A stretch of DNA of 64,000 nucleotides from NCBI RefSeq assembly GCF_003148765.1, contig NZ_QGGV01000004.1, positions 124,001-188,000 of the forward strand. The letters are read 5' to 3'. The position numbers and the translations under genes are program-made. The notes beneath the pieces are model-generated. The model saw only the letters and a list, made by a program, of their open reading frames with translations. It did no database searches and was not told where the DNA came from. Shown piece after piece: positions 30,660 through 39,273 of this stretch; the first letter of the stretch is position 1; each line of letters starts with the position of its first letter. Origin of the DNA: Silicimonas algicola. GTDB taxonomy: Bacteria > Pseudomonadota > Alphaproteobacteria > Rhodobacterales > Rhodobacteraceae.

Positions 30660-31570
30660 CCCGGGTTCAAGGTGAAATCCGCCGCAACCGGGTAATGATC
30701 GCTTGCCCAGACAGGACCAGTCTTCTCCCGGAACACCATCGGCACGCCAAGGGCCGTCGCGCCGGAGTATCCGATATGGTCGATGGCTCCGAACAGGTTC
30801 AGCCCCCGGTCCAGATGATACGTCGCCCCGGCCACGGGAACGAAAGTCAGCCCCGCGTCCTCGAGCATCCGATGCAGGTTCGAGCCCAGGCGAGCATTCA
30901 GATCACCTGCAAGAAAGACCGTCTCACCCGCCGCGATCCACGGCCGGATCCTCTCGGACACCAGCGCCACCGATCGCCGCCGATTCTCGCCGCTTGCATA
31001 ATCGGTGTGAAGATTGACCAGTCTAAAGGCCGCGCCCGTGCGCGCGTCCCTGAACAAGGCCCATGAGGCGAAAGCTGGGTAAGAGCCATCGAAGGTGCGT
31101 GAATAGATCGTGTCCGGCGCCTCCGAGAAGAAGAACCATCCCTGATCCAACATCTGGAAACGCTCCGCGCGATAGAAGATCGGCTGCGTGGACGGGAAGG
31201 TGCGCCAGTAGCCCATGGCAGCGGCGCGGTACTCCGGGTTCCGCTCCAGCAGGAACGAACGCGCGAGGTTCTCGCTGTCGTCGTCACCGCCCCGGAACGT
31301 CTCCATCTCTTGGAACGCGATCAGGTCGGCGTCGAGAGCTTTCACCGCCCGGTCCATCGGATCCTTTCGCGCCTCCCACCCGGACAGGCCCCATCTGCCT
31401 TCACTCTGCCGCGCCGAGATGTAGTGGACGTTCAGTGTGGCGATGCGTATGGCCTCCGCAGGCTTTTCCGTCAGGTCCGGCCCACCCGAGTTGCGAACGC
31501 TCTGGCACGCAAAGGCGCCTGCCAGAACGGCAAGCGCCAGAAGGATAGACCTGAGAAATTTGCGGACCAT
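30656..31570 (-). CDS. Exported endonuclease/exonuclease/phosphatase-fold protein
   Basis: The 304-residue protein has an N-terminal hydrophobic signal (LLALAVLAGAFAC) that could be a lipoprotein signal although the residue before the final cysteine pair is not canonical. The EEP fold is shown by IRIATLNVHYIS, LIAFQEMETF, FLAGDLNARLGS and ASDHYPVAADF, covering the Glu, Asn, Asp and His of the metal-dependent active site. Members include DNases, sphingomyelinases and inositol phosphatases, so substrate is unknown, but export suggests an extracellular or periplasmic phosphodiester or nucleic acid. Confidence 0.8.
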   Translation of the reverse strand: MVRKFLRSILLALAVLAGAFACQSVRNSGGPDLTEKPAEAIRIATLNVHYISARQSEGRWGLSGWEARKDPMDRAVKALDADLIAFQEMETFRGGDDDSENLARSFLLERNPEYRAAAMGYWRTFPSTQPIFYRAERFQMLDQGWFFFSEAPDTIYSRTFDGSYPAFASWALFRDARTGAAFRLVNLHTDYASGENRRRSVALVSERIRPWIAAGETVFLAGDLNARLGSNLHRMLEDAGLTFVPVAGATYHLDRGLNLFGAIDHIGYSGATALGVPMVFREKTGPVWASDHYPVAADFTLNPG

Positions 31571-31616
31571 GGCGCCAGTCTAGACAACCGGCGTCACCAC
31601 GGTAAGCGCCAGAGGG

Positions 31617-32252
31617 TCAGCCGATGAAGTTCTGCGTCAGCCAGAACCGTCCGCAATATTGCGCATTCGGGTCGAAGGCGACTGCCGTGCTGACCTTGTT
31701 GACCTTGCGGTCGAGGATGTTCTTGCGGTGGCCGGGAGAGTTCATCCACAGCTCGACCGCGTGGCGCGCAAGAGTGGCGTAGCTGTGCGCCGGCAAGGCC
31801 TGACCTTCGTAGCTCGCGAACTGGCACGACCCCGAATTGAGGATTTTGAAACGGCGATTGTCGATCTGGTAGCGGTGGACCATCCCGATGTTCTCGGAGC
31901 CGGCGCGAAAGCTGACACCCGCGGCACGAACGCGCTGCTTCAGCGTCGAGGCACCGGGAACGGTGCTGCGGTGCGTCAACTGCTGCGTGCGCGCCATCCA
32001 CTGGCTGTGCTTCGCCGCTTGCGAGGCCATTCCGTTTCCGGCGTCGCCGACCTTGGGCAGCCCAGCGCGGCAGCGGTGATAGTTCACCTCGGTCCGGATG
32101 GCATCGTCGAGAAGACCCTGATCGATGCGCCCGCCCGGCACCACGGTCGTCGCGGCGGCCTTGGACACGGACCGCGAGCAAGCCTCGGCGGTTGTGGGCG
32201 CAGCGACGACGAAGGCCAGTGCCGCGCATGCGGCCAGAGTTTTGAATGTCAT
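31617..32252 (-). CDS. Exported CAP-domain (SCP/PR-1-like) protein
   Basis: I start at ATG 32252, giving a signal peptide (LAACAALAFVVAAPTTAEA) and 211 residues; the open frame further upstream lacks signal character. The CAP domain is seen in VNYHRCRAGLPKVG, SQWMARTQQLTHRS, AGSENIGM and LWMNSPGHRKNIL, which include the two His and Glu residues that line the CAP cavity. Two cysteine pairs probably form disulfides. Bacterial CAP proteins are of uncertain function. A second CAP protein lies at 39274. Confidence 0.82.
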   Translation of the reverse strand: MTFKTLAACAALAFVVAAPTTAEACSRSVSKAAATTVVPGGRIDQGLLDDAIRTEVNYHRCRAGLPKVGDAGNGMASQAAKHSQWMARTQQLTHRSTVPGASTLKQRVRAAGVSFRAGSENIGMVHRYQIDNRRFKILNSGSCQFASYEGQALPAHSYATLARHAVELWMNSPGHRKNILDRKVNKVSTAVAFDPNAQYCGRFWLTQNFIG

Positions 32253-32422
32253 CCCCAGGTGTCCCTTTTGTCGCTTCTGTCCCGGCCAGTAGATGACCCG
32301 GCAAATGAGGCCAAACCTAGGCAAGGTCTCGGCAGGCTTTTGGAATTGATAGCTATTGGGGAAACAGTGCGCAAAGCGGTTCGGCAACAGTCAGCGGCGT
32401 TCCGCCAAGACTGTGGCAGGTC

Positions 32423-33403
32423 TCAGCGCACCCCGGACAGCGCCAGGCGATCCGTGATCCGCACGAGTTCGGCGCTGATCCCCGGCTCGCTGAGCGCGTG
32501 TCCCGCGCGGGGGATGATCTTCAGGGACGACGTCGGCCATGCGGACGTCAGGCGGTACGCCGTGACCGGAGGACAGATCATGTCATAGCGACCCTGCACG
32601 ACGGTGCCCGGAATACGCGCGATGCGGTGCAGGTTGGCTTCGATCCAGCCATCGTGCTCGAGGAACCCATGATTGACGAAATAGTGGTTTTCGAGCCTCG
32701 CGAAGGCGCGTGCGAAGTCAGCGGGACTGTCGCCCCCCGGCCCGTCGTTGCCGATCGAGGCCAGCGTATTCTCCCAACTCGCCCAGGCCCGCGCAAAGCG
32801 CGTCTCGGACGCAAGATCACCCGAGAACAGGCGCCGGGCATAGGCTCCGATCAGGTCTTCACGCTCGGTTTCGGGAATCATGTCGGTGAAGCGGCGCCAG
32901 ACATCGGGCCAGAACGCACCCGCGCCCCCGCCATAGAACCAGTCGAGCTCGGCTCGCGTCATCAGAAAAACGCTGCGCAGAACCAGGTTCGACACGCGCT
33001 CGGGATGGGTGATGGCGTAGATCAGGGCGAGCGTTGCACCCCAGCTGCCGCCGAAGACGGCCCATCTGTCGATCTCCAGCGTCGTTCGGATCAGCTCGAT
33101 GTCGCGGACGAGGTGCCACGTCGTGTTGTCCCGAACGCTGGCATGGGGCCGGGACCGTCCGCACCCGCGCTGGTCGAACAGCACGATCCTGAACTTGTCC
33201 GGGTCGAAATACCGCCGCATCGCGGGCGAGCATCCCCCGCCCGGTCCGCCATGCAGCACGACGACAGGCAGGCCTGCGGGATTGCCGCACTGTTCGACAT
33301 AGACCTTGTGACCTTCGCCCACATCCAGCATCCGCTGATCGAAAGGCTCGATCGGCGCGTAAAGATACTGTGACGCAGTCTTCGTGCCTGACTGTCTGTC
33401 CAT
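32423..33403 (-). CDS. pip: Proline iminopeptidase
   Basis: This alpha/beta hydrolase removes N-terminal proline from peptides. VLHGGPGGGCSPAMRRYF forms the oxyanion-hole region and FDQRGCGRSRPHA is the strand after it. GGSWGATLAL holds the nucleophile serine at residue 120, GRYDMICPP the catalytic aspartate and RAGHALSEPG the histidine. The length of 326 residues fits family S33. It diverges from ubiG. It is probably monocistronic, as a 170-base interval without a recognisable feature separates it from the CAP gene. Confidence 0.92.
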   Translation of the reverse strand: MDRQSGTKTASQYLYAPIEPFDQRMLDVGEGHKVYVEQCGNPAGLPVVVLHGGPGGGCSPAMRRYFDPDKFRIVLFDQRGCGRSRPHASVRDNTTWHLVRDIELIRTTLEIDRWAVFGGSWGATLALIYAITHPERVSNLVLRSVFLMTRAELDWFYGGGAGAFWPDVWRRFTDMIPETEREDLIGAYARRLFSGDLASETRFARAWASWENTLASIGNDGPGGDSPADFARAFARLENHYFVNHGFLEHDGWIEANLHRIARIPGTVVQGRYDMICPPVTAYRLTSAWPTSSLKIIPRAGHALSEPGISAELVRITDRLALSGVR

Positions 33404-33459
33404 TCGCGACCTATATACTTCGGACGAAGCCGATTCACGTCCCCTTTCAGGAAATCTAG

Positions 33460-34233
33460 GTGCCGAGCTCAGAAATGTCCCACGCTTCGACCATAGACGC
33501 CGCCGAAATCGACAAGTTCCAGGCCATGGCCGCCGAATGGTGGGATCCGAACGGGAAGTTCAAGCCGCTCCACATGCTGAATCCCTGTCGGCTGGACTAC
33601 ATCACGGCCCAGATTGCCGCCGAGTTCGGGCGCGACCTGAACGCGCCCCGACCGTTCGACGGACTGCGGCTTCTCGACATCGGTTGCGGCGGCGGTCTTC
33701 TGTCCGAGCCGATGGCGCGACTCGGGGCGACGGTCGTCGGCGCCGACGCGGCCGAACGGAATATTCCCGTCGCGCAGGTCCACGCCCGGGAACAAGGTCT
33801 CGACATCGACTACCGCCATACCACGGCCGAGGCTTTGGCGGCAGAAGGCGAGGTTTTCGACGCAGTCCTGAACATGGAGGTGGTCGAACATGTCGCCGAC
33901 CCCCTCGCCTATCTCACCGCATGCCATGACCTTCTGAAACCGGGCGGCCTGATGGTCTGTTCGACGATCAACCGAAACCCCAAGAGCTTCGCCATGGCAA
34001 TCGTGGGGGCCGAGGTCGTGATGCGCTGGCTGCCGCGAGGCACTCACGACTGGAACAAGTTCATCACGCCGGATGAGCTGTACGACCTCTTGCGCCGCGC
34101 CGCTCTCGACCCCGTCGACCGCAAGGGCTTCGTGTTCAATCCGCTGTTCTGGTCGTGGAGCCTGTCGGACCGCGATCTTTCGGTGAACTATGTGACGACG
34201 TCTCTTCGTCCGGAGTCTCGAACCGAACCCTGA
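33460..34233 (+). CDS. ubiG: Ubiquinone biosynthesis O-methyltransferase
   Basis: UbiG carries out both O-methylation steps of ubiquinone synthesis. [19 protein letters not shown] is the family signature; [19 protein letters not shown] is the SAM-binding motif I, followed by VNMEVVEHV-like [13 protein letters not shown] start at GTG 33460, with AGGA seven bases upstream, giving 257 residues; ATG 33475 is an alternative without a clear ribosome site. The last 98 bases overlap the opposite-strand marR gene, an unusually long antisense overlap. Confidence 0.93.
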   Translation: MPSSEMSHASTIDAAEIDKFQAMAAEWWDPNGKFKPLHMLNPCRLDYITAQIAAEFGRDLNAPRPFDGLRLLDIGCGGGLLSEPMARLGATVVGADAAERNIPVAQVHAREQGLDIDYRHTTAEALAAEGEVFDAVLNMEVVEHVADPLAYLTACHDLLKPGGLMVCSTINRNPKSFAMAIVGAEVVMRWLPRGTHDWNKFITPDELYDLLRRAALDPVDRKGFVFNPLFWSWSLSDRDLSVNYVTTSLRPESRTEP

Positions 34234-34657
34234 GCTCGCGCAGGGTCGGAAGCGCCGCCCTGACCCGATCGGGACCGATGGACCGAACCACCTCGGTCAG
34301 GATCGGGGCGATGGCCTCGAGCGCGGCGTCTCGCGCCTTCACTCCCGACAGGCTGATTCCCACGAACTTGCGCCGGGCGTCGTCCCAATCGGGCCGGACA
34401 TGGACATATCCCGCCCACTCCAACCGGCTGATCGTGTTGGTCATCGCGCCCCGCGTGACATGAAACGTCCGCGCGAGCTGAGCCGGCGTCCGTTCGGCAC
34501 CGGCACGGGCAAGATGGTGCAGGACCGAGAAATGGCTCAGCTCCATCCCCTTCGGCAAGACCTTCGCAAGGCGCGCCCGAGCAAGCTGGTCCGCCATGAA
34601 GATCTCGCTGAAAAGCGCGATGGCAAGCTGGTCTGAACTGTCGGTCTGATCCCGCAT
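34136..34657 (-). CDS. MarR-family transcriptional regulator
   Basis: The 173-residue protein contains the winged helix-turn-helix of MarR regulators: [40 protein letters not shown] as the recognition helix, and [20 protein letters not shown] as the wing. It is the last gene of comF-grxC-nit-marR and overlaps the nitrilase by one base. The C-terminal 30 residues ([18 protein letters not shown]) lie in the antisense overlap with ubiG and look disordered. Its target and ligand are unknown; control of its own operon is plausible. Confidence 0.85.
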   Translation of the reverse strand: MRDQTDSSDQLAIALFSEIFMADQLARARLAKVLPKGMELSHFSVLHHLARAGAERTPAQLARTFHVTRGAMTNTISRLEWAGYVHVRPDWDDARRKFVGISLSGVKARDAALEAIAPILTEVVRSIGPDRVRAALPTLRELRVRFETPDEETSSHSSPKDRGPTGSTTRTAD

Positions 34658-35487
34658 CAGGGTCCTGAATAATCTCGGTCGTGGGAAAGCGACGGAAGCC
34701 GTCGCCGCACATCATCGACCGCATCGAGGTCCAGATCAACCACGCGCACGGATGGCGCCGTGCCGCTGTCCGACAACACCTGACCCCAGGGGTCGACGGC
34801 CAGCGAATGGCCGTGCGTCCGCCGTTCGCGTCCGTCGGTGCGCGGATGCGTCCCGCATTGAGCCGGCGCAAGAACGAAGCACCCGTTCTCGATGGCGCGT
34901 GCCCGCAGAAGCACCTCCCAATGCGCGGCACCCGTGGCGGGCGAGAAGGCCGACGGCACGGTCAGGATCCGCGCTCCGGCCTTTGCGAGGTCACGATAAA
35001 GATGTGGAAAGCGCACGTCGTAGCAGATCGTCAGGCCAACCTTCACGCCTTCGACCTCGGCCACCACGGCGCGGTCGCCGGGACGATAGCCTTCGCTTTC
35101 GCGGTAGGTCTCGGTCTCCGAGATCGTCACGTCGAACATGTGGATCTTGTCGTACCGCGCCGCGATCTCGCCCTGGGGCGTGACAAGAAACGACCGGTTG
35201 ACGAAGCGTCCGCCCTCCGCCTGCTTCAGCGCAAGCGACCCGATCAGCAACCAGACGCCGCGCCGCGCCGCCTCGTCGCGCAACGCGGCGAGCGTCGTGT
35301 CCTCGTCCTCGGTCCGCAGCACATCCGCCTGCCGGGGTCGACTGGCCGAGACGCAATTGGTGACTTCAGGCGTCAGGATGAAACGCGCGCCTTCGACTGC
35401 CGCCTCGGCGATCATCGGGCGGATCATGCTGATGTTTTCGCCAGGATCGTCGGTCGACGTCGTCTGAAGCAGAGCGACCCGCATCAC
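34657..35487 (-). CDS. Carbon-nitrogen hydrolase of the Nit/nitrilase superfamily
   Basis: The catalytic triad Glu-Lys-Cys is visible: ILTPEVTN (Glu), RYDKIHMFDV (Lys) and LTICYDVRFPHLYR (Cys). The ICYDVRFP form and 276-residue length fit the Nit1/omega-amidase branch, which removes deaminated glutathione or hydrolyses alpha-keto omega-amides. It sits beside glutaredoxin, which would suit a deaminated-glutathione repair role. Its start overlaps grxC by 4 bases and its stop overlaps marR by one base. Confidence 0.88.
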   Translation of the reverse strand: MMRVALLQTTSTDDPGENISMIRPMIAEAAVEGARFILTPEVTNCVSASRPRQADVLRTEDEDTTLAALRDEAARRGVWLLIGSLALKQAEGGRFVNRSFLVTPQGEIAARYDKIHMFDVTISETETYRESEGYRPGDRAVVAEVEGVKVGLTICYDVRFPHLYRDLAKAGARILTVPSAFSPATGAAHWEVLLRARAIENGCFVLAPAQCGTHPRTDGRERRTHGHSLAVDPWGQVLSDSGTAPSVRVVDLDLDAVDDVRRRLPSLSHDRDYSGP

Positions 35488-35741
35488 GCGGCGAGAAGCG
35501 GGTCGAGTTTGCCGGCCCGGTCGAGAGCGTAGAGATCGTCGCAGCCGCCCACGTGCGTCTCACCGATGAAGATCTGGGGGACGGTGTATCGGCCCCGCGC
35601 GCGCCCCGACATCTCCTGCCGGCGGGCAGGATCCCGGCTGACGTCGATCTCGGTGAAGGACACGCCCTTGCCCGACAGCAGGCGCTTGGCGGCGTGGCAG
35701 AAGCCGCAAAGCGGCGTGGTATAGATTTCGACTGGCTTCAT
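35484..35741 (-). CDS. grxC: Glutaredoxin (GrxC type)
   Basis: I use ATG 35741 (KPVEIYTT), giving 85 residues; an ATG six residues upstream has less support. The active site is CGFC in YTTPLCGFCHAAKRLL, a dithiol form with Gly-Phe between the cysteines rather than the common Pro-Tyr. TVPQIFIGETHVGGCDDL holds the cis-proline and glutathione-binding residues. It reduces disulfides with glutathione. It is 28 bases after comF and overlaps the nitrilase start by 4 bases. Confidence 0.93.
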   Translation of the reverse strand: MKPVEIYTTPLCGFCHAAKRLLSGKGVSFTEIDVSRDPARRQEMSGRARGRYTVPQIFIGETHVGGCDDLYALDRAGKLDPLLAA

Positions 35742-35769
35742 ACTGGCGTTCCCGTGCAACGGGGAACAT

Positions 35770-36492
35770 CTAGGTCTCTTTCTCGACCCTTGCCAGCACG
35801 AGAACGAAAATCTGATCGGCCCCCGCCCCCCAAAGTGCCTCGGCCGACGCCGCGAGCGTCGCGCCCGAGGTCATCACATCATCGATCAGGCACAGCGTCT
35901 TCCCTTCTACCTCGTTCCTGCGTCTTGGGTTCACGCGGATCGCGCCGGTCATGTTGCGGAAACGGTCATCTACCGTCATCCCATCCTGTGGGGGCGTGCG
36001 ACGCTGCCGGATCAGGGCGTCGGGACAACAGGCCAGACCCGTTCGAGCGGAAAGCGCTCGCACAAGCTCTGCGGACTGGTTGTAGCGTCGCCTCAGAAGC
36101 CTCGACCAATGGACCGGTACGGGAACAAGCAGCGTGCCCGGTCGCAGTGCGTCACGACCCGCCCGCTCCATCCACGCAGCGGCCGGTTTCGCCAGGTCCG
36201 TGCGATCGCCATGCTTCAGGGACAGCACGATCTTGCGCCCCAGGTCGCGATAGGACAACGCCGCCCGTCCGGCGGCCCACGGGCGCGACATCGACAAGCA
36301 ATCGTCGCAATGCTCGACCCCCGAGCTTTCGCCCGGCAAGGATGCGCCGCAGGTGTCGCACAAGAGGCCCGTCAGGAAGGGCGTGCGCTTCCAGCAGTCG
36401 GCGCAGAGGCCGCCCGTATCCTCGACGAGCCCCGTGCAGAGGATGCACTGGGCCGGAAAGACCCAGGACAACGCGCGTTGCAATCCGCCCAT
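35770..36492 (-). CDS. comF: ComF family phosphoribosyltransferase-like protein
   Basis: The N-terminal 75 residues have a double zinc-ribbon with cysteine pairs (CILC, CADC, CDTC and CDDC). The C-terminal part is a phosphoribosyltransferase-type fold ending in TLCLIDDVMTSGATLAASA, the PRPP-binding loop. In naturally competent bacteria ComF acts late in DNA uptake, but in many species its function is unclear. The 240-residue length is typical. It heads the comF-grxC-nit-marR operon and diverges from the methyltransferase gene at 36514, with only 21 bases between the starts. Confidence 0.9.
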   Translation of the reverse strand: MGGLQRALSWVFPAQCILCTGLVEDTGGLCADCWKRTPFLTGLLCDTCGASLPGESSGVEHCDDCLSMSRPWAAGRAALSYRDLGRKIVLSLKHGDRTDLAKPAAAWMERAGRDALRPGTLLVPVPVHWSRLLRRRYNQSAELVRALSARTGLACCPDALIRQRRTPPQDGMTVDDRFRNMTGAIRVNPRRRNEVEGKTLCLIDDVMTSGATLAASAEALWGAGADQIFVLVLARVEKET

Positions 36493-36513
36493 GCTTCACT
36501 ACCTTCCGCTGCG

Positions 36514-37335
36514 ATGACGTCCCGGCCCCCGCAGATGACCGACCGCAACGCACTTCTGCGGCAGCGCGCCCGCGCGGCGCGCGACCCCGTGCTGTTCCTG
36601 CACGACGAAGCGGCCCGCGAGATCGAGGAAAGGCTCGCCGAGATTAACAAAGCGTTCACGTCGCCTGCGCTCGTGGGCAATGTGAGGGAGCCCTTCCGCC
36701 GGTTGCTGCCCGACGCCCCGATCGTTCCGGACGCCGACCGTCTGGACTTCACGGGACCGCACGACCTGCTCGTCCACGCCTTCGGGCTGCACTGGGCCGA
36801 CGATCCGGTGGGTCAGATCGTCCAGTCACGCCTTGCCCTTGTCCCCGACGGACTTTTCCTGGCCGTCCTCTTCGGCGGCCAGACCCTCCACGAGCTGCGT
36901 GCCAGCCTCGCCGAGGCCGAGACGCGCCTGACGGGCGGCCTTTCGCCCCGCGTCCTCCCGATGGCAGACGTCCGCGAACTGGGGGCCCTTCTCCAGCGCG
37001 GCGGTCTTGCACTTCCCGTGGCGGACAGCGTCAGGCTGACGGTCCGCTATCGCGAGCTTGCCGGGCTGATCCATGATCTGCGCGGCATGGGAGAGACCAA
37101 CGCTCTTGCCGGCCGACACCGGCGCGTGCCGCCAAAGGCCCTCTTCACCCTCGCAGAACGTCTCTATTCCGAAGCTTTCGCAGAACCCGAAGGGTTTCTT
37201 CCGGCGACGTTCGAGCTTGTCTTCCTGACCGGCTGGGCCCCGTCGGACAGTCAGCAAACACCGCTCAGACCGGGCAGCGCCAAGGCTCGTCTTGCCGATG
37301 CGCTCAACACGCGGGAAACACCACTGGAAGACTGA
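36514..37335 (+). CDS. SAM-dependent methyltransferase-like protein (NDUFAF5/BioC-related)
   Basis: The 273-residue protein has RARAARDPVLFLHDEAAREI at the N-terminus, LVHAFGLHWADDPVGQI and LALVPDGLFLAVLFGG, which match the C-terminal half of a class I methyltransferase. The classic glycine-rich motif I is absent or degenerate in the residues before it, as is usual for this rhodobacterial BioC-like group related to mitochondrial NDUFAF5. ATG 36535 is an alternative start. Methylation of a complex I subunit or another protein is possible; function unproven. It precedes hemH by about 80 bases. Confidence 0.75.
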   Translation: MTSRPPQMTDRNALLRQRARAARDPVLFLHDEAAREIEERLAEINKAFTSPALVGNVREPFRRLLPDAPIVPDADRLDFTGPHDLLVHAFGLHWADDPVGQIVQSRLALVPDGLFLAVLFGGQTLHELRASLAEAETRLTGGLSPRVLPMADVRELGALLQRGGLALPVADSVRLTVRYRELAGLIHDLRGMGETNALAGRHRRVPPKALFTLAERLYSEAFAEPEGFLPATFELVFLTGWAPSDSQQTPLRPGSAKARLADALNTRETPLED

Positions 37336-37361
37336 GAGGATAGGGCGGCCGTCGTGTCGCG

Positions 37362-37389
37362 TTGACCTTTCACCCCCCGCGTCTATTTC
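37362..37389 (+). promoter_or_regulatory. Possible promoter of hemH
   Basis: TTGACC (37362-37367) is followed after 16 bases by TATTTC (37384-37389), about 30 bases before the hemH start. The -35 is good and the -10 moderate. Confidence 0.4.
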
Positions 37390-37417
37390 AGGCGCCAATC
37401 AAGGGACGAGGGACGAC

Positions 37418-38461
37418 ATGACACCGACCGGCCAGCCGCATCTGCCACAGGATCACCCGCCCGTGCCCGCAGCGAAGATCGGCGTCCTGATCGCCAACCT
37501 CGGCACCCCGGACGGCTACGACTATTGGTCCATGCGGCGCTATTTGAACGAGTTTCTCTCGGACCAGCGCGTGATCGACTATGCGCGCTGGAAATGGCAG
37601 CCGCTGCTCCAACTTGTCATCCTGTCGAAACGGCCGTTTTCGTCGGGCGCGAACTACAAGCTGATCTGGAATGAAGAGAAGAACGAAAGCCCTCTGATGA
37701 CCATCACCAGGTCTCAGGCCGACAGCCTGCGCCAGGTGCTTCGGGGCCGGCACGGCGACCGCGTCATGGTCGATTTCTGCATGCGCTATGGCAGACCATC
37801 GACCAAGGCCAAGGTGCGTGAGATGGTGGAAGCGGGCTGCACCAGGATCGTGTTCTTCCCGCTCTACCCGCATTATGCCGGCGCCACGACCGCGACCGCG
37901 AATGACCAATTTTTCCGCGCGCTGATGGACGAAAAGTGGCAGCCGGCCTCGCGCACCGTGGCCCCCTACTTCGCGAGGTCCTCCTATATCGAGGCGCTCG
38001 CCCAGTCCGTCGAACGAGCCTACGGCGCGCTCGAGACGAAGCCCGACATCCTGATCTGCTCCTACCACGGAATGCCGAAACGCTATCTGATGACCGGCGA
38101 CCCCTACCATTGCCAGTGCCAGAAGACGACGCGCCTGCTGAAAGAGCGGCTCGGGTGGGGCGACGACGCCATCACCACCACGTTCCAGTCCGTTTTCGGG
38201 CCCGAAGAATGGCTGAAGCCCTACACCGTCGAGCACGTGGCCGACTTGGCGAAACAGGGTAAGAAGCGCATCGCCGTCGTCGCGCCGGCGTTCTCGGCGG
38301 ACTGCATCGAGACGCTGGAAGAGATCAACGGCGAGATCCGCGAAAGCTTCGAACACGCAGGCGGTGAAAGCTTCACCTACATACCCTGCCTGAACGACGA
38401 CGCCGCCCACATCGACATGCTGGCGGAAGTCGTCGACGAGAACCTGTGGGGCTGGATCTGA
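37418..38461 (+). CDS. hemH: Ferrochelatase
   Basis: Ferrochelatase inserts Fe(II) into protoporphyrin IX in the last step of haem synthesis. IGVLIANLGTPDGYDYWSMR and ICSYHGMPKRYLMTGDPYHC carry the conserved substrate-channel and metal-site residues, including the His of SYHG. FFPLYPHYAGATTAT and VVAPAFSADCIETLEEI follow. I use ATG 37418, with GAGGGACGAC just upstream, rather than a longer frame, giving 347 residues. It is probably monocistronic, ending at a strong palindrome. Confidence 0.96.
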   Translation: MTPTGQPHLPQDHPPVPAAKIGVLIANLGTPDGYDYWSMRRYLNEFLSDQRVIDYARWKWQPLLQLVILSKRPFSSGANYKLIWNEEKNESPLMTITRSQADSLRQVLRGRHGDRVMVDFCMRYGRPSTKAKVREMVEAGCTRIVFFPLYPHYAGATTATANDQFFRALMDEKWQPASRTVAPYFARSSYIEALAQSVERAYGALETKPDILICSYHGMPKRYLMTGDPYHCQCQKTTRLLKERLGWGDDAITTTFQSVFGPEEWLKPYTVEHVADLAKQGKKRIAVVAPAFSADCIETLEEINGEIRESFEHAGGESFTYIPCLNDDAAHIDMLAEVVDENLWGWI

Positions 38462-38468
38462 AACGAAA

Positions 38469-38492
38469 CATCCCGCGCCGGGGCGCGGGATG
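38469..38492. terminator. Bidirectional-type stem-loop between hemH and the convergent L,D-transpeptidase
   Basis: CATCCCGCGC and its exact complement GCGCGGGATG make a 10-bp stem with a 4-base loop, 8 bases after the hemH stop. On the minus strand it is followed by TGTTTCGTTT, so it can end the transpeptidase transcript there; the plus side has no T-run. Confidence 0.7.
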
Positions 38493-38521
38493 CGGAACTT
38501 CTCACCGAAGGCGCGAGGTTC

Positions 38522-39121
38522 TCAGATAACGAGGACCTGCGTCCCGACGGGCGTCATGTTGAAGAGCTGTGCGATATGCTCGTTATACAGGCCGATGCAG
38601 CCGTTCGACGACCGGCGTCCGATCTTGCGCGTGTCGTGCGTGCCGTGGATGCGGTAGTAGGTCCAGCTCAAGTGCATCGCATGGGTGCCGAGCGGATTGT
38701 CCGGACCCGGAGGCACGTAGTCCGGCCAGTCGGGGTTACGCTCTTTCATCGACGGCGTCGGCCGCCAGTCGGGGCCCACCACCTTCTGTGTGATCTTCGT
38801 CCGGCCACGCCGCGTCAGCTCTTCGCTGATGGGCACGCTCGTCGGGAACAGGCGGTAAGTGTCGTTGGAGGAATTCCAGTAGTGCAGCGCGCGCGACGAG
38901 ATGTCGACGAGGATGGCGCCACCGGCGACGCTGCTGAAGTAGGGTTGCCAATCCAGCGCGCGGAAGCTCGAGGCGTTGCGGCGAACGGATTCGGAAAGCG
39001 TGCCGCGATAGTCGGTATCGTCCTGCGCGACGGCGGGTAGGGCGACCGTCGCTGCTGTGGCAGCGATGAAACCGCGGCGGCTGAAATTCGTCTTGGTATC
39101 GGAAGACAAGAGCGCCTCCAT
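38522..39121 (-). CDS. Tat-exported L,D-transpeptidase (YkuD/ErfK family)
   Basis: The 199-residue protein begins with a twin-arginine signal (NFSRRGFIAATAATVALPAVA). The YkuD domain is shown by YRIHGTHDTRKIG and SSNGCIGLYNEHI, which contain the catalytic His and Cys; the motif has Asn where His commonly precedes Gly-Cys. Such enzymes form 3-3 crosslinks in peptidoglycan or attach lipoproteins to it. I start at ATG 39121, because upstream residues of the frame are not signal-like. It diverges from the CAP lipoprotein at 39274. Confidence 0.85.
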   Translation of the reverse strand: MEALLSSDTKTNFSRRGFIAATAATVALPAVAQDDTDYRGTLSESVRRNASSFRALDWQPYFSSVAGGAILVDISSRALHYWNSSNDTYRLFPTSVPISEELTRRGRTKITQKVVGPDWRPTPSMKERNPDWPDYVPPGPDNPLGTHAMHLSWTYYRIHGTHDTRKIGRRSSNGCIGLYNEHIAQLFNMTPVGTQVLVI

Positions 39122-39273
39122 ATGTGTGTGTCGGATCGATGGGGAACATAGAGCGGCACACCGGCAGCGGCAAATCAAAGAAGCGTCACATCGTTTATTT
39201 TGCAACAGTCGGGGTTTGAACACGGCGGCGCTTGGCTGTAAGCACGGGCAAAACCGACCATAGGCAGGCAGTC

